Source: Areca catechu
Lineage: Eukaryota > Streptophyta > Magnoliopsida > Arecales > Arecaceae
DNA length: 64,000 nucleotides
Assembly: GCA_021397845.1 (NCBI GenBank)
Contig: CM038051.1
Span: 12,741,827-12,805,826 of the forward strand
Direction: 5' to 3'
The notes below the pieces were generated by a model, which was given only the letters and a program-made list of their open reading frames with translations, did no database searches and was not told the origin of the DNA. Shown piece after piece: positions 1 to 12,000 of this stretch (its first letter is position 1; each line of letters opens with the position of its first letter). The position numbers were made by a program, and so were the translations under genes.

Positions 1-3000
1 CTTCCAAAATTTGATTGTTTTATCATTGGCGGAGAGAAGAAACAGTGCACCATTGGCCATTTGGCACCATCGGATCTTGTTAATCTTCTCTTCTATTTCC
101 AAGCTCTTAAGGTAATCAAACTGTTTGCACAAACATGAAAATAGACCAAGTCACATCAAGAATGAAGTATCATATTTCTGTCACCTACATTCCAGAAGGA
201 TAGTACCTCTGGTTCATGGCTTTGAAATTCTGTTTTATAGCGGAATTCAGGATGCCTGTTGATTGGATAGTCTAGCCTCTCTAGATCCCTTCTGCAACCA
301 TCCTACAGATCAAAGAGACAGAAATTGTGAAATAATATCAGAAAAATGGGAAGCATAACAAGTCAGATGGAAAAGCCAGCAAAGAGATAAGCCGTAGAAC
401 ATACATCTCTAACATCTGTCCTTTCAAATAAAACTACACGGCCACCTCTATCTCCAGTAGCAAGATGGTCCCCAGATTTATCAAATTCTATTGCTGAAAT
501 AATGTCGACTGCCACAGATAACAATATTAAAAGCATCAGCAGGCACACCAAAAATATCACATTCCTTCCAGGAAAACAAGAAACACACACAATAGCTACT
601 GTGCAACATGAGACATGGTATGACATCATAAACTCAATTCAAATTGAGTGATTTCAAAATAATCCATGATAGTCCGCCCATCAAGTGGCATATATGGGTG
701 GGGAGGCAGAATAGCAAGATTCGCTTCTCGATACTGGATCCCATACTGGTACCATCCTGGTACAGTGTCAATATGTCTGCTATGGAGGTCGGTTTAGTCT
801 ACCAGTTTGTACACCCCCCTCCCCCAGTACCAAATTTCGGTTTGGTATTGATACAGAGCAGTACGGCACATCTTGAAAAAAAATTATTTGATGCTCATTC
901 ACAAAAGCTACCTTTTGCAATGCTTCATTAACTATTGATCCAATCATATTGTGATGTATGAAAATCTAGTTTGATGATTTTGGAATTATTTTGAGGATGT
1001 TATAACAAAACAATGGATGACTCTACAAGTTAAGAAAATGCACAAAAAAAGTGCTTAGAAATGGGAGAGAAAAATTTGTTGGAAGGAACATCCACTGTTA
1101 ACAAACCTTTATATTTTCCTGTTTCAGATATAATTGATATAATAATCTTGTGATGAACATAAAACCACTTGAATAATGAGTTGGGACCATATAAGGATGG
1201 CCTCTCCCCTGCATAGATAGGCCAAAGCAACAGTACCTTTTAAAAATAAAATAAACATTAACACTTGAATGAATAACACAGGTCCTAAGCTTGCTTACCA
1301 CATGCAATCTACTGATCTAGAATTATCCTATCAGCTCAACTTTGTCTAGGCTTTCAGCATCCAAAGAGGCTGGGATGGATAAAAAAATTATGGTTGGATA
1401 ACCATGAATATTTCTTTTCCTTTTAAGTAAGGGGTCAGACACCTCAAACCGTTCAATGTTCATCAAGTTATGCCTTCAGAGAGGCAAAATGCTGACAGGC
1501 AAGAATTGCATGCATATCCAGTAGCACTCCCCCAACTTGCATGAAATTCTGCCACAAGTTTAATATGACCTTAATCCTAAAGGCCTCCAAAACCCTGAAC
1601 TGTAAGAATATATATGCAATCAAACTCAAGAGAACACATTTGTAACCCTAGAGAAAAATTCAAAAGATTTCTATTGGCATAATAAAAAAAGATGAGCAGG
1701 TGTTGCCCACATGTATGGATAATGAATAACTTATAGATCAGATAAGAATATGGGCGGACCCCCCTCCCTCTCCCCTGGAGATCCATCACACCAGTTTTTA
1801 GATGTGAACTATTCTAATACAGTGTGCAGTGTCATGAATAAAGCACCTTTAGAGAAACGTATCATAAACCACAAATGGATTGGGGTTATGAAGATTGATA
1901 TGATCCCCGGAAATAAGAAATCATGAACCATGATTTGACATGGTTAATGATAGAAAGTAGTGCTCATGAAGGTAATGGATGGTTATAGAAGGTGATCCAT
2001 GCAGAAACATAGCTGGGACAGAGATGGTATCGATGCTTGAGTCCTGATGAATTGAATCATAACAGTTGTAATCTTACAAGGATTGGCACCACATCTTCTG
2101 CAGACTGAGATAAGTACTGGGTAGCTTGTTGATAAAGCAAGCACTCAATCCATGTTCAAAGACTAATCATTGGATGCATTTTACAAGGTCAGATATGATT
2201 GCAGTAGCAATGCTCAACTCGTTCAATAGCATTAGGCAAACGCTCGACCCTTTCAATACCATTAAGGCAAACATCAGTGTTGACACATCTCTAAGTTGAT
2301 AACCAAGATCAAGGTTACAGTGTCTCCCAGTTGTTATTGACAGTTAATTGCAAACCTTCCATTTCAAATTCAGCAAAGATTTTTTTTTAATTTGATTAAG
2401 TTTCCACGGTTCTGCACAACTTGAGCTTCTTGGTAAATAACAACACGGTCGAGCAATTCTTACTCAATGCTGATGTCAATTGTTGTTCCAAAAGCATCTC
2501 AGAGTATAAAGGTAGAATTAATTGAACTTTCAAGTTTGTCCTTCATGCATTCTATCAATAATGACTAAAGGGAAATCATGTCCAAACCATTAAGCAAGAA
2601 CCTTAAATAACGTAACAAGGAATTGATGAAATGTGAAAAGATAACGGAAATTCACATTCAAAACAATGAGTGCATGCTGTTGCTCAAGGTCTTTAATCCT
2701 CAAGGCATGAGCTTCACTGATAACAAAGAAGACAGTATTCTTTCCACACACTAACCTCCCAGATTCATAGCAAGCCCCCCTCTCTTACGAAGTAGCATTA
2801 ACCACGAACGAAGATCATTTTACAAAGGATTTGCATCAAATAGATAACCCATCTATAACATTTCCTTTCTTCATACATCCATATTTTATTGGCATCTCTT
2901 AAGGTTGCAATCCATTCCTGTTTTTCACCATTTACTGCATAGGTTCATAAATTTATCCCAGAGTTCACACACACACACACACAGAAGAAAAAGAAGAAAT

Positions 3001-3795
3001 TCTTTTTCGCACCCACGAACTGCACACCATGCAATCAAAGATAGAACTAGAATTTGAAAGCCAGTTTAACTGTTGACAAATACAAAATAGAAAATGTTCT
3101 GTTCTATATGAACTGAGTTTGGTATTAAATGGTTACGGAACCCAGCTAAACAAACACATTCTGATGAACCTAGACAACATGTCACTAAATCCAAAACTCA
3201 TAACAGGTCTACCAAGCGACGATGGAAACAGCGAGTACATCATGACATTCGCTATAAAATGCAATGTCTATCAGCTATAAATGACACTGAAAACAACAAA
3301 AGTAATAACAAAGAAGTGCTTCCACATCTATTAGTGAGTTAACGTCAACCAATGAGAGAAAAAAATATTTGTGGAACTCTCAATGAGGAAACGAAAAGGT
3401 ACCAAGAGGAAAAAAAGCCAGATTCATAAGCCAAGTTCCATTCTTTTTTTCAAAAAAAAGACGGTAATATACCGTTACCTTTTCCATAACATCTTTCACA
3501 CTTTTATCAATAACTAATCATATCAACCAAAAAAAAAAAAAAAAGAACGGTTTGGTCACAATCATATCCAATCTACCAAGCCAAGCCAGATGCAAGAAAC
3601 CCTAAACCTGACTGCGGCTATCAGAAGCCGCGGATTCTCAGCAATCGAGCGGATCTAGCAGAGGAGCAAAAAAAAGATCGTACCTTCCTGTACTTCCTCT
3701 CCCGCGGTACGCTCACCGAAGACCTGGGAGAATTTCCATTCGAGGGGGGGCGGCACCGCCGGAGCCCTGGCGTCCTCAGGTTTCTTCCCGTTCAT
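1..3795 (-). CDS. PP2A regulatory subunit B (B55 type, WD40 repeat), 5' part, left end outside window
   Basis: Regulatory B/B55 subunit of protein phosphatase 2A; it binds the A scaffold and steers the catalytic subunit to substrates in cytosol and nucleus. Coding exons on the minus strand are 3795-3684, 508-405, 302-207 and 120-1. All junctions are GT-AG and the frame stays open for 432 bp (144 codons). Visible landmarks in order are an N-terminal LEWKFSQVFGERTAGEE stretch, DIISAIEFDKSGDHLATGD, GGRVVLFER (first WD40 blade), RRDLE, YKTEFQSHEPEFDYLKSLEI, and INKIRWCQ to NDKTIKFWK. These match the family N-terminus almost residue for residue. The family is usually about 500 residues, so roughly 70% lies beyond the left edge. 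The start at 3795 was chosen because it precedes the conserved segment directly and the exon 1/2 join makes EVQEVDII in frame. Intron 1 is 3175 bp. Alpha and beta isoforms cannot be told apart here. Confidence 0.95.
509..3683 (-). other. Intron 1 of the PP2A B gene
   Basis: Intron of 3175 bp between a donor at 3683 (GT on the minus strand) and an acceptor AG at 510-509. I see no coding exon or recognisable transposon in it. It contains a short (CA)n run near 2965-2983, poly-A near 3530-3544 and a telo-box near 3597-3605. Long first introns near the start codon are common in plant housekeeping genes. Confidence 0.85.
3597..3605 (-). promoter_or_regulatory. Telo-box-like motif in intron 1 of the PP2A B gene
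   Basis: AAACCCTAA on the plus strand (TTAGGGTTT in the gene sense), about 80 bp inside intron 1 from the first exon. Telo-boxes are known near the 5' ends of plant growth and housekeeping genes. The functional role here is inference. Confidence 0.4.
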
Positions 3796-4509
3796 CGATC
3801 GGAATTCCGGCGATATCGGCGCGAGGCGGGCGGGGCATCAACGATCCAGGCGGCGATCGCGGGGAGATCAGCTGCCGCGACCGATAGGGGGTCTCGCCAT
3901 GGGAGAACGAGGGGAGAGGGGCAGGAAATGGCGAGGGCTCTGCGAGAGACCGGAGGAGGATGTGGTGGCGAAATGGACCGGCGTTCGGGATGGATATGAC
4001 GGAGGAGGAAAAAAAAAAACTCCCACACTCTCTTTCTTCCTCTCGCCCTAGCAACGTTCTACCCCGGTCTTCACTTTTGGCTTTTATGTCCAATTTTTTT
4101 ATTTAATAACTTTAGATCGATCTTCCGCCAAGCGAGTTCTGAGTGTAAAATGACCAAAAGGCCCTTACATTACGCAATCAAATAGGGCTTCTCCACTGTA
4201 AAGGGCTCGAGTGACAATAACTTCGATAGCTACAATAATTGCTCTTGTTATATATATATATATATATTTTTTTTTTTTAATTTCTAGACTTGTGTGCACG
4301 CTTACAGTGGTCACGAAACTTTTTTCATAACCAGCTTGCAAAGAATTATTTTTTAATTTCGATATATTTTAATAAAAAAATTTAAAAATAAAATAAAAAA
4401 TAAAAAAATAATTCGAGAATAATTTTTTAAAAAAAAATTAATAAAATAATTCTAGAATTCCTGTTAACCGGTGGTAGTGAAAAAGTTATGGATATATATA
4501 ATAAATCCC

Positions 4510-4790
4510 GTTTACTCGACTGACACCAGTGACTACCGGTTGACATCAGTGGTAGTCAGGTTGACGTACTCATCTTCGGGTAAGGAACGGTTATGGAAAA
4601 ATTAATATACACCATATATCGAACATTCCCTGGCTGGGATGGGGGACCATCTGGGGGCGTGTTCACTCGGCTGACACCAGTGAAGTCAGGTTGACGTACT
4701 CATCTTTGAACGGAGAATGGCTGTGAAAAAATTAATATACGCCGTATATCGAACATTCCCTGGCTGGGGTTGGGGGACCATCTGAGGGTG
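4510..4790. repeat. Imperfect tandem duplication, 151 + 130 bp
   Basis: Copy 1 (4510-4660) and copy 2 (4661-4790) share TGACACCAGTG, GTCAGGTTGACGTACTCATC, AAATTAATATAC and GAACATTCCCTGGCTGGG in the same order. Copy 1 carries about 21 extra bases with ACCGGTTGACATCAGTGG. The rest of 4100-5160 is AT-rich (TA and A/T runs at 4250-4450) without a recognisable gene. Confidence 0.8.
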
Positions 4791-5159
4791 GCCATGCCTA
4801 GAATTTAACTCCTCCCCTTTTGGTTTACCTGAAAAAAAAAAAAAGAATATTAAAATGATATGACTTAAGAATTGGAAGATAATTCCATGCCCATCCTATT
4901 AGTGGAGAAAAAATACATTCCTCCAGTTAATTAGATCACATTGATACAATTAATAAAACTGCAATAAGTTTCAAATATTGCTATATTTAATGTAGCTTAA
5001 TTTTTATTTTTTAGATTTTTTTAGATAAAAATGTACATCTCTATTTTTAAATTTTTTAAATTTTAATAATAAAAAACTAATTTTTATGACTTTTCGAAAA
5101 AATTATGATACTCCTAATTAAATTATAACATCCTGGATATGATGCCATTTATCTTTTCA

Positions 5160-5851
5160 TAAAGATCGCCCTTCTCCCTCTCATCTATGTCCTCTGGATA
5201 CTGATTAGGATCTCTTCTTAAATATATTTTTTATTTATAAAAATATATATTTTATATTATAACTATTTATTAAATTTAAATATTTTATATTATTAAATAT
5301 AAAATATTTAATATTTTTATATTAAAATTGAAAAATCAAAAAATATTTTTATATTAAAAAATGTATATATATATATATAATCTTTTAAATATACTAAGTA
5401 ATATATTAAATGTATATATATTATATTATTAAATTTAAAATAATATATTTATATTCTACATAAATACATAATTTAAATATATATTATATTATATATAAAT
5501 ATATTTCAAATAAATATACTATGTTATATAAATATATTATATTATTTTAAATATTATATAATCTAATATATTTTTTATAATATATTATATTAAAGTAATA
5601 TTATATTACATTACTATAGTATATTATAATATATTTTTAATAAATTGACTTAGGGATATTTTAAAAATTTGAGCTTAGATTACTGGTAATCTATTTGTCA
5701 TACCAGACACAGTAATCAATATTACTTATAGATTACCTGTGTATACCAAACACAGTAATCAGCATTACTGACAATCTATCCAATGATAATCTATCTTGCA
5801 GGTAATGCAGATTACCATTCAAGATTTCTTGGTGATCTACCAAATGCAACC
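5160..5851. mobile_element. AT-rich Harbinger-like MITE, left-truncated copy A
   Basis: Its interior (from about 5218) matches the interior of the neighbouring copy from about 6160. Its right part (5650-5851) matches 6740-6955, including GACTTAGGGATATTT, the GGTAATCTATTTGTCATACC region and a terminus ending TCTACCAAATGCAACC. The left terminus found in copy B is missing, so this copy is truncated. The neighbouring TAA at 5852-5854 fits a 3 bp target site shared with copy B. The class is inferred from the TAA and GTTTGGT-type ends. No transposase is encoded. Confidence 0.5.
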
Positions 5852-5854
5852 TAA

Positions 5855-6955
5855 GGTTACGTTTGGTAGACGGTAATCTATCTAGATTACCGGTAATTTT
5901 AAACTGGGTCCACCAGATAACCTTGTTTGGTATTTTTTTAAACCGGTAATCTATGTTGTAGTGGTAATATGGATTACCTCTCATGTAGCAATCCAGATTA
6001 CCTGGAAGAGGTGGTTATCCAGATTACCCGACATGTGGTAATCTTGTATTTTTTATTTTTACAAAATTGCCACATCCCTTTCGCTTTGGTAAGAATGAAA
6101 CATTTCCTTTCTCTCCCTCGTCTAAGTCCTCTAGGTGTTGTTGGTTGGGATATCTTCTTAAATCTATATTTTATTTATAAAAAAATATTTTTTTATATTT
6201 CAGCTATTTATTAAAAATATATATTTTTATATTTTTTATATTATTAAATATAAAATATTTAATATGTTTATATTAAAATTGAAAATTTGAAAAATTATTT
6301 TTTATACTAAATAAATGTAAAAAATTATATATAATCTTTTAAATATACTAAGTAATATATTAAATTTATATATATTATATTATTAAATTTAAAATAATAT
6401 ATAATCTTTTATTTTGTTTTATTTGTAATATTAGAAAATAGCATATTTTAACATATATATTATATAACAATAGAGTGTAATATAATATAATTTAAATTAT
6501 ATATTACATTTTATAACATAACATAACATATATTATATTATATTAAATATAGTAAAATATATAATATAATATAATATATAATAATATTATATAATACATT
6601 ATTAATTATATAATTTTATAAATAGTTACATTATAAAATATCAAATAATATAATACTATATTACATTACAAAATATCAAATAATATATTATATTAATGCA
6701 ATATTATATTACATTACTATATTATATTATAATATATTTTTAATAAATTTGACTTAGGGATATTTTTAAAATTTGAGCTTATATTACTGGTAATCTATTT
6801 ATCATACCAAACACAGTAATCAATCTTACTGATAGAATACCTGTGTATATCAAACATAGTAATCAGCACTACTAGTAATCTATCTAATAAAAATTTATCT
6901 TGCAAGTAATCCTGATTATCATTCAGGATTTCCTGGCGATCCACCAAACACAACT
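5855..6955. mobile_element. AT-rich Harbinger-like MITE, complete copy B
   Basis: A 1.1 kb element starting GGTTACGTTTGGTAGA and ending TCCACCAAACACAACT, which are imperfect inverted termini (13 of 19 positions), flanked by TAA on both sides (5852-5854 and 6956-6958). The ends hold many GGTAATCTGGATTACC-like palindromes; the middle is almost pure A/T. No coding capacity is seen. TAA target sites and these ends suggest PIF/Harbinger, but the superfamily is an inference. Confidence 0.55.
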
Positions 6956-6958
6956 TAA

Positions 6959-8552
6959 GAGACATTTTCATTATTGAATAATTTATCCAACTTTTTCATT
7001 TAAAGTTTTCAACAATGAAAATGCCCATCGCCTTCTATATAAGATTTTTTTAAAAAAAATTATGACCAAATTATAATTTTTTGAAAATTGATATTTTTTA
7101 AAAAAAAGATATTTTTATTATTAAAAAATTTTATAATATTTTAAAAAAATTATGATATTTCAATACCAAATTATGACATCTTAAGACACAATGTCCTCAT
7201 CTTTTTAAGTAGGACATTTTTAGCATTGAAAATTTTGTCTGATTTTTTATTTAAAATTTTTAATAATGAAAATGCTTTTCCTATCTATAGTTTTGACAAT
7301 ATTCTGAAAGAAAATCATGACATTCCAACTAAAATAGATTTTTTTTCTTTTTTTATTTATCAACGAACTAAAACTATAAATCAAAATTAGCTAAATCATT
7401 TTTTTTCATAACTATGGAAAGAATTAAGCTATAATTATTTTTTTTAAAAAAAATAATTATAGGTACTAACAAGAAAATCCTAGATCTTAAAAATAGAATC
7501 GTGGATACTTGAGATACTACCCGTAATGTTAAGCTCAGCACAAGCAATTAATATATATATCTAATAAAATTAAAGAATTATGCTCTCTACCAATATCAAT
7601 TAAATATATTTAAATGAAAATGGTACTCACAAACTTGATCGTGGCCAAATATGAAAGATAATGCACTAACCAAGTCAGGTTGCGATCTTGGTTGGACGGT
7701 AAGTTAGAAATAGAAAATCATAAAAATCATAAAAGATGAGGGGCATTTCTATTATTAAAAGATTGAAATCATAATTTTGTTTAAAATTATGATATTATAT
7801 GTCAAATTATGACTTATTGCAATATGATGTAATAGTTTTGTTTAAAACAATAATATCTTATAGTTTTTGTAGTACCGGATGTCATAATTTTATTATATTA
7901 AATTATGGTTTCTTATTTCACGAGAAGTCATAAAAATTCTACGAGAAATTATAAGAGCATTTTTATCATAAAATTTGTGGTATGATTTTTCTTCACTAGT
8001 GGGCAATGGACAAAGAATTTCTCGTGACTTGAATTCTCTAAAGGTGCTTTTGCTTGGCAATCGAAATATAAATTGAAATGAATTAGAATAAAAATTTAAA
8101 TGTCTATGTCCTTGGATATGTTTGCTTCACGATCAAAATGAAATTTGAATATTAGAAGAAAGTTGAATTGGATTTTGAGAATTAAGATTTTTTTGCTCCC
8201 CATTAGAATTGGGATAGAAATAGCTATCCTAAATCAAATGGTTAAAATAAAAGACACTTATCTCATTCCCATCTATAATCCACCCCCTACCAAAAAAAAA
8301 AAAAAAAAAAAAAGATATATCCTTAGAGTCCATTCTTTGGTAGGTAAATATCATAAAAAAGTTGGACAACTTTTTTATTGATCAATTTATCCATATTCTT
8401 ATGCTTCTCTATATGAAGAAATTATTTTTTTAGGGATATTATTTACCCATTAAATATAGAAAAATCTTACCCACCTAGAAGATAGGTGTGTCATTTTTCA
8501 TAAATCATAAAAATAAGCTTTTTTATTTTATTCCTAATATACCGTTAACCAT
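6959..8552. other. AT-rich intergenic DNA, no gene seen
   Basis: Low-complexity AT-rich sequence with recurring AAATTATGACAT-like phrases and a poly-A run near 8290-8312. The stretch at 8040-8180 resembles 44905-45060 in phrasing (AATTTCATTTTGAT and similar), so it may be an old repeat. Nothing coding can be supported. Confidence 0.6.
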
Positions 8553-9096
8553 ATAATAATATAATATAGTATTATTATATTATTATAAATAATCTAATAT
8601 TATAAATAATTTATTATTATATTATATAGTGTATTATATTATAATTGATATAATAAAAAATCGTCAAGTCTATGTGAACTTCAGCATGGCTTATTGCATT
8701 ACCAACTAACTTAGTACGAGAAGCATACTCCACGGATCCAGCTATATGGTACTCATAGGTTATATAGGAAAGCTTGGCATGCCCTTCTTCTATAAGGGAT
8801 AGGTAATCCAGCACCATGACTCTTATAATAATATAATATAGTATTATTATATTATTATATATAATCTAATATTATAAATAATTTATTATTATATTATATA
8901 GTGTATTATATTATAATTGATACAATAAAAAATCGTCATGTCTATGTGAACTTCAGCATGGCTTATTGCATTACCAACTAACTTAGTACGAGAAGCATAC
9001 TCCACGGATCCAGCTATATGGTACTCATAGGTTATATAGGAAAGCTTGGCAGGCCCTTCTTCCATAAAGGATAGGTAATCCAGCACCATGACTCTT
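8553..9096. repeat. 272 bp tandem duplication
   Basis: Two adjacent units, 8553-8824 and 8825-9096, each opening with ATAATAATATAATATAG and ending CACCATGACTCTT, differ at only a few positions. Each has an AT-rich half followed by a more complex half. On the minus strand both translate to the same short open stretch (containing SYITYEYHIAGSVEYASRT), but I do not recognise it as a protein family. Treat as duplicated non-coding DNA. Confidence 0.9.
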
Positions 9097-12000
9097 TGAT
9101 ACCGGCTACTTCTATAGATGTTGGTCACTGTAAAAGACACCCACCATGAGAACGAGCTCCACACCATTCCTAGTCGCTCCAGGCCACTCTTCTAGGGCCA
9201 TGCATGCTGCAAAGACGTGCTAACCATCACTTTCTATACCTATAATATTTTTTAGACATCAGGTATTCTATATACCCATCTACAAAAATTGTTTTGCGAG
9301 ACCTTTCAAGTAGATTCTTCCAAAAGAATAAGCTTTTACTAAGTTTTTTCTACTTTCGAAACTAGTTTTTCGAAAGTCTCAAAAGTTCTCTCAATGTCAT
9401 CCAAAGTATTATGCCATAGCTTGAATGAAGGGCAAGATGGCGAGATCCCAAATGCGGCAAAGTGAGGAGGCGAAGCTGGGAGGAGCCTGGTGAGGAATGC
9501 TCGGAGCTTCCCTTGTACCTTCATAAGCTTCATTGAACTATCTTGAAGCCTCACTCTCTCCCTTACAAGCTTCGCCTACTTCACCCAAGCCTTGCATGCT
9601 ATTCCCTAAACTTTGCCTACATTCCGCCACATCCATATGCCACTATTGCCATGCCGCCCGTTTGCACTTCATCTCAATACCACTCCACCACCACACCATT
9701 CATCTAGAAACTACATACCTTTCTCTTCTATTTACTTTCATGGGAGACTGGCTTAAACATAAAATGATCCACTATCAAGAAATCTTCCATCATGGTCGAA
9801 CTTCCGTGTCTTCATTATTTTTACAGGTTCAAGAATAGCCGTGCATCCCAGAGAGAAACTCGAAGCTGCCCAATATAGCAGCAACATCCAGTCACATTAG
9901 CAAGTCTTCGGCATAACCACAACAATAGTAAAATAAAATATATTATTTGTATTATATCATATATTATGATGTATTAAATTATAAATATAATATAACATAT
10001 ATTTTATTGTATATGATATATATATTTATATAATAAAGGATAATATGAAAAATATGGATATACCTTAGCAACTTAGAAAAGTAGTGATACAAAAAAAAAA
10101 ACATGCATAATAGATTCTAGGGCCATTTTTCAATACATAAAAAAATATGAATAAATTTAAATGTTATATTAAAAACACTTATCCAAGAAATATAGATTTT
10201 TTAGGTATGTTATTTACCCTCCAAAGAATGATCCCTTGGAGAAAATTATCATTCTAAAAGATAAGAAGGAGCTATCTTTTATTTATTTATATATTTATTT
10301 ATTTGTTTTTGCCAGGGGAGGGGGCTAAAACAAGGAGCAATTTTAATAATTATACTTGAGCCTATGTTATGTATGAAGTTAATATAATTTTAAATTTATA
10401 ATGCATATACATTAAAAGATTATATGAGAATGCAAGTTCATTTGTCCTTAACGATCAACATGGCTCTACATGTTGTAGCCATGGTTAGGGCATTGGATAA
10501 AAAGGTTGTTCAAGCATTATTAAATTAGTTATTAGTTAAACTTGTATTGTTATAGTAGAATATCATATACTTTGATTGATATCAGATATATTTATCATGA
10601 GGCCAATAATGCTATTGATTAGATGACTTCCTATGCGACGAAGTATACTGGAAGATTATTTGGATCGATATGATAGATTTTTTTAAAAAAAATCTTGATA
10701 TTATTCTTTTTGAACTTTTTAGTTATATTCATATTAAAATTATATAAGAATTATGTCTTATTAAAAAAAATACATGTGACGCCAATAAGGGAGGAGTGTG
10801 TGTATTTGTTTGATTCATTGAATCTATGAACTCATTTTTGTCTCTTGTCGATCCCTTGATCTCATGATGCCGATAAGCTAAAAGTTATTTAAATGGTCAT
10901 GAAAAGTTATAGTGGTAGGCTTTCTAATGAGACATATGCATCCCTCATGACTTTAGGTTTAAAAGAGTAAATGGACAAAGGGGGGCTATAGTATGGTAAT
11001 TTCTCTATATTAATATGATTTTCTTTTTTAAAAATGATAACACAAGTGATGAGCCCATGATTAAATAAGTTTCTTATTATGATTCAAATTTTTGAAGGAA
11101 AGAAGAGAGAGTAAATGCCAATTAGATGACAAAGTTACTATTGATAGAATTTTGGCTAAGAAACTATTGTAGTTGCTTAAAAAGATTGGATAGGTTAATG
11201 CATCATTTTTAGTCAACTATTTATAAAATTCATAAGAAGACCGGTAATCCTTTGCATAAAAAAAAAACACAAAAAATTTATATGTTTTTGCTATTAGAAG
11301 TTGTTGATTTTCTTTTTTATTAAGAGATGGGCAATAGATAACAAACTTGATAACTAGACTTGGTAATTGCGTGGGCATAATATTAGCATTATATTAGTCA
11401 GAAATAAGATGATCAAAGGACAAAGATGAATGAATCATGGATTCCGATGCTTTGATTTTCAATGACTTTTATACTTATAACACTATCCATTTGAAAGAAG
11501 AAGAATATGAAATGATAGGATATTATCGGAGCTACTTCAAACTACTCTACTACTATTGCTAAGAATAAACTAGAATCCCACTAGTAAACTAAGAGCAAAA
11601 AATTTAAATATAAAGTAAAAGTAATTTTTAAAAAGTATAAGCTGATTTTATTAATGGATTGAAAAGTCTTTTTTATCTGATTACATTCATTATATGTGCT
11701 AAAAAATAAGCAATATGATGACTATTCACTCATATGATAGTAGCCCATTCTAGTCTCCATTTTTTTTGAAAGTTATAGTATTAACTTCAACTATCCTCTA
11801 TTACCTATATTGTCAAAATGGTCAAAACATAAAATAAGATTAATCTTACTTTAATATTGGTTCCAATTTTATATGCAACTAAATGAGCATGTGTCTCCCA
11901 CTTACCATCTCGAGTAAGGATATGGTGTAAAGAGAATTGTATATGTTTCAAGGGCAGAAATTGCAATAGCTAGAATAGGTGATAAAATATTTTAAGATTC

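Noticed and set aside
5200..6700. Possible origin-like or matrix-attachment AT-rich DNA
   Set aside because: AT-richness is explained by the repeated MITE-like interiors; no functional signal can be shown.
9339..9554. 71-residue minus-strand frame with FETFEKL and similar
   Set aside because: No family motif, no splice partner, and AT-rich repeat context; not supportable as a gene.
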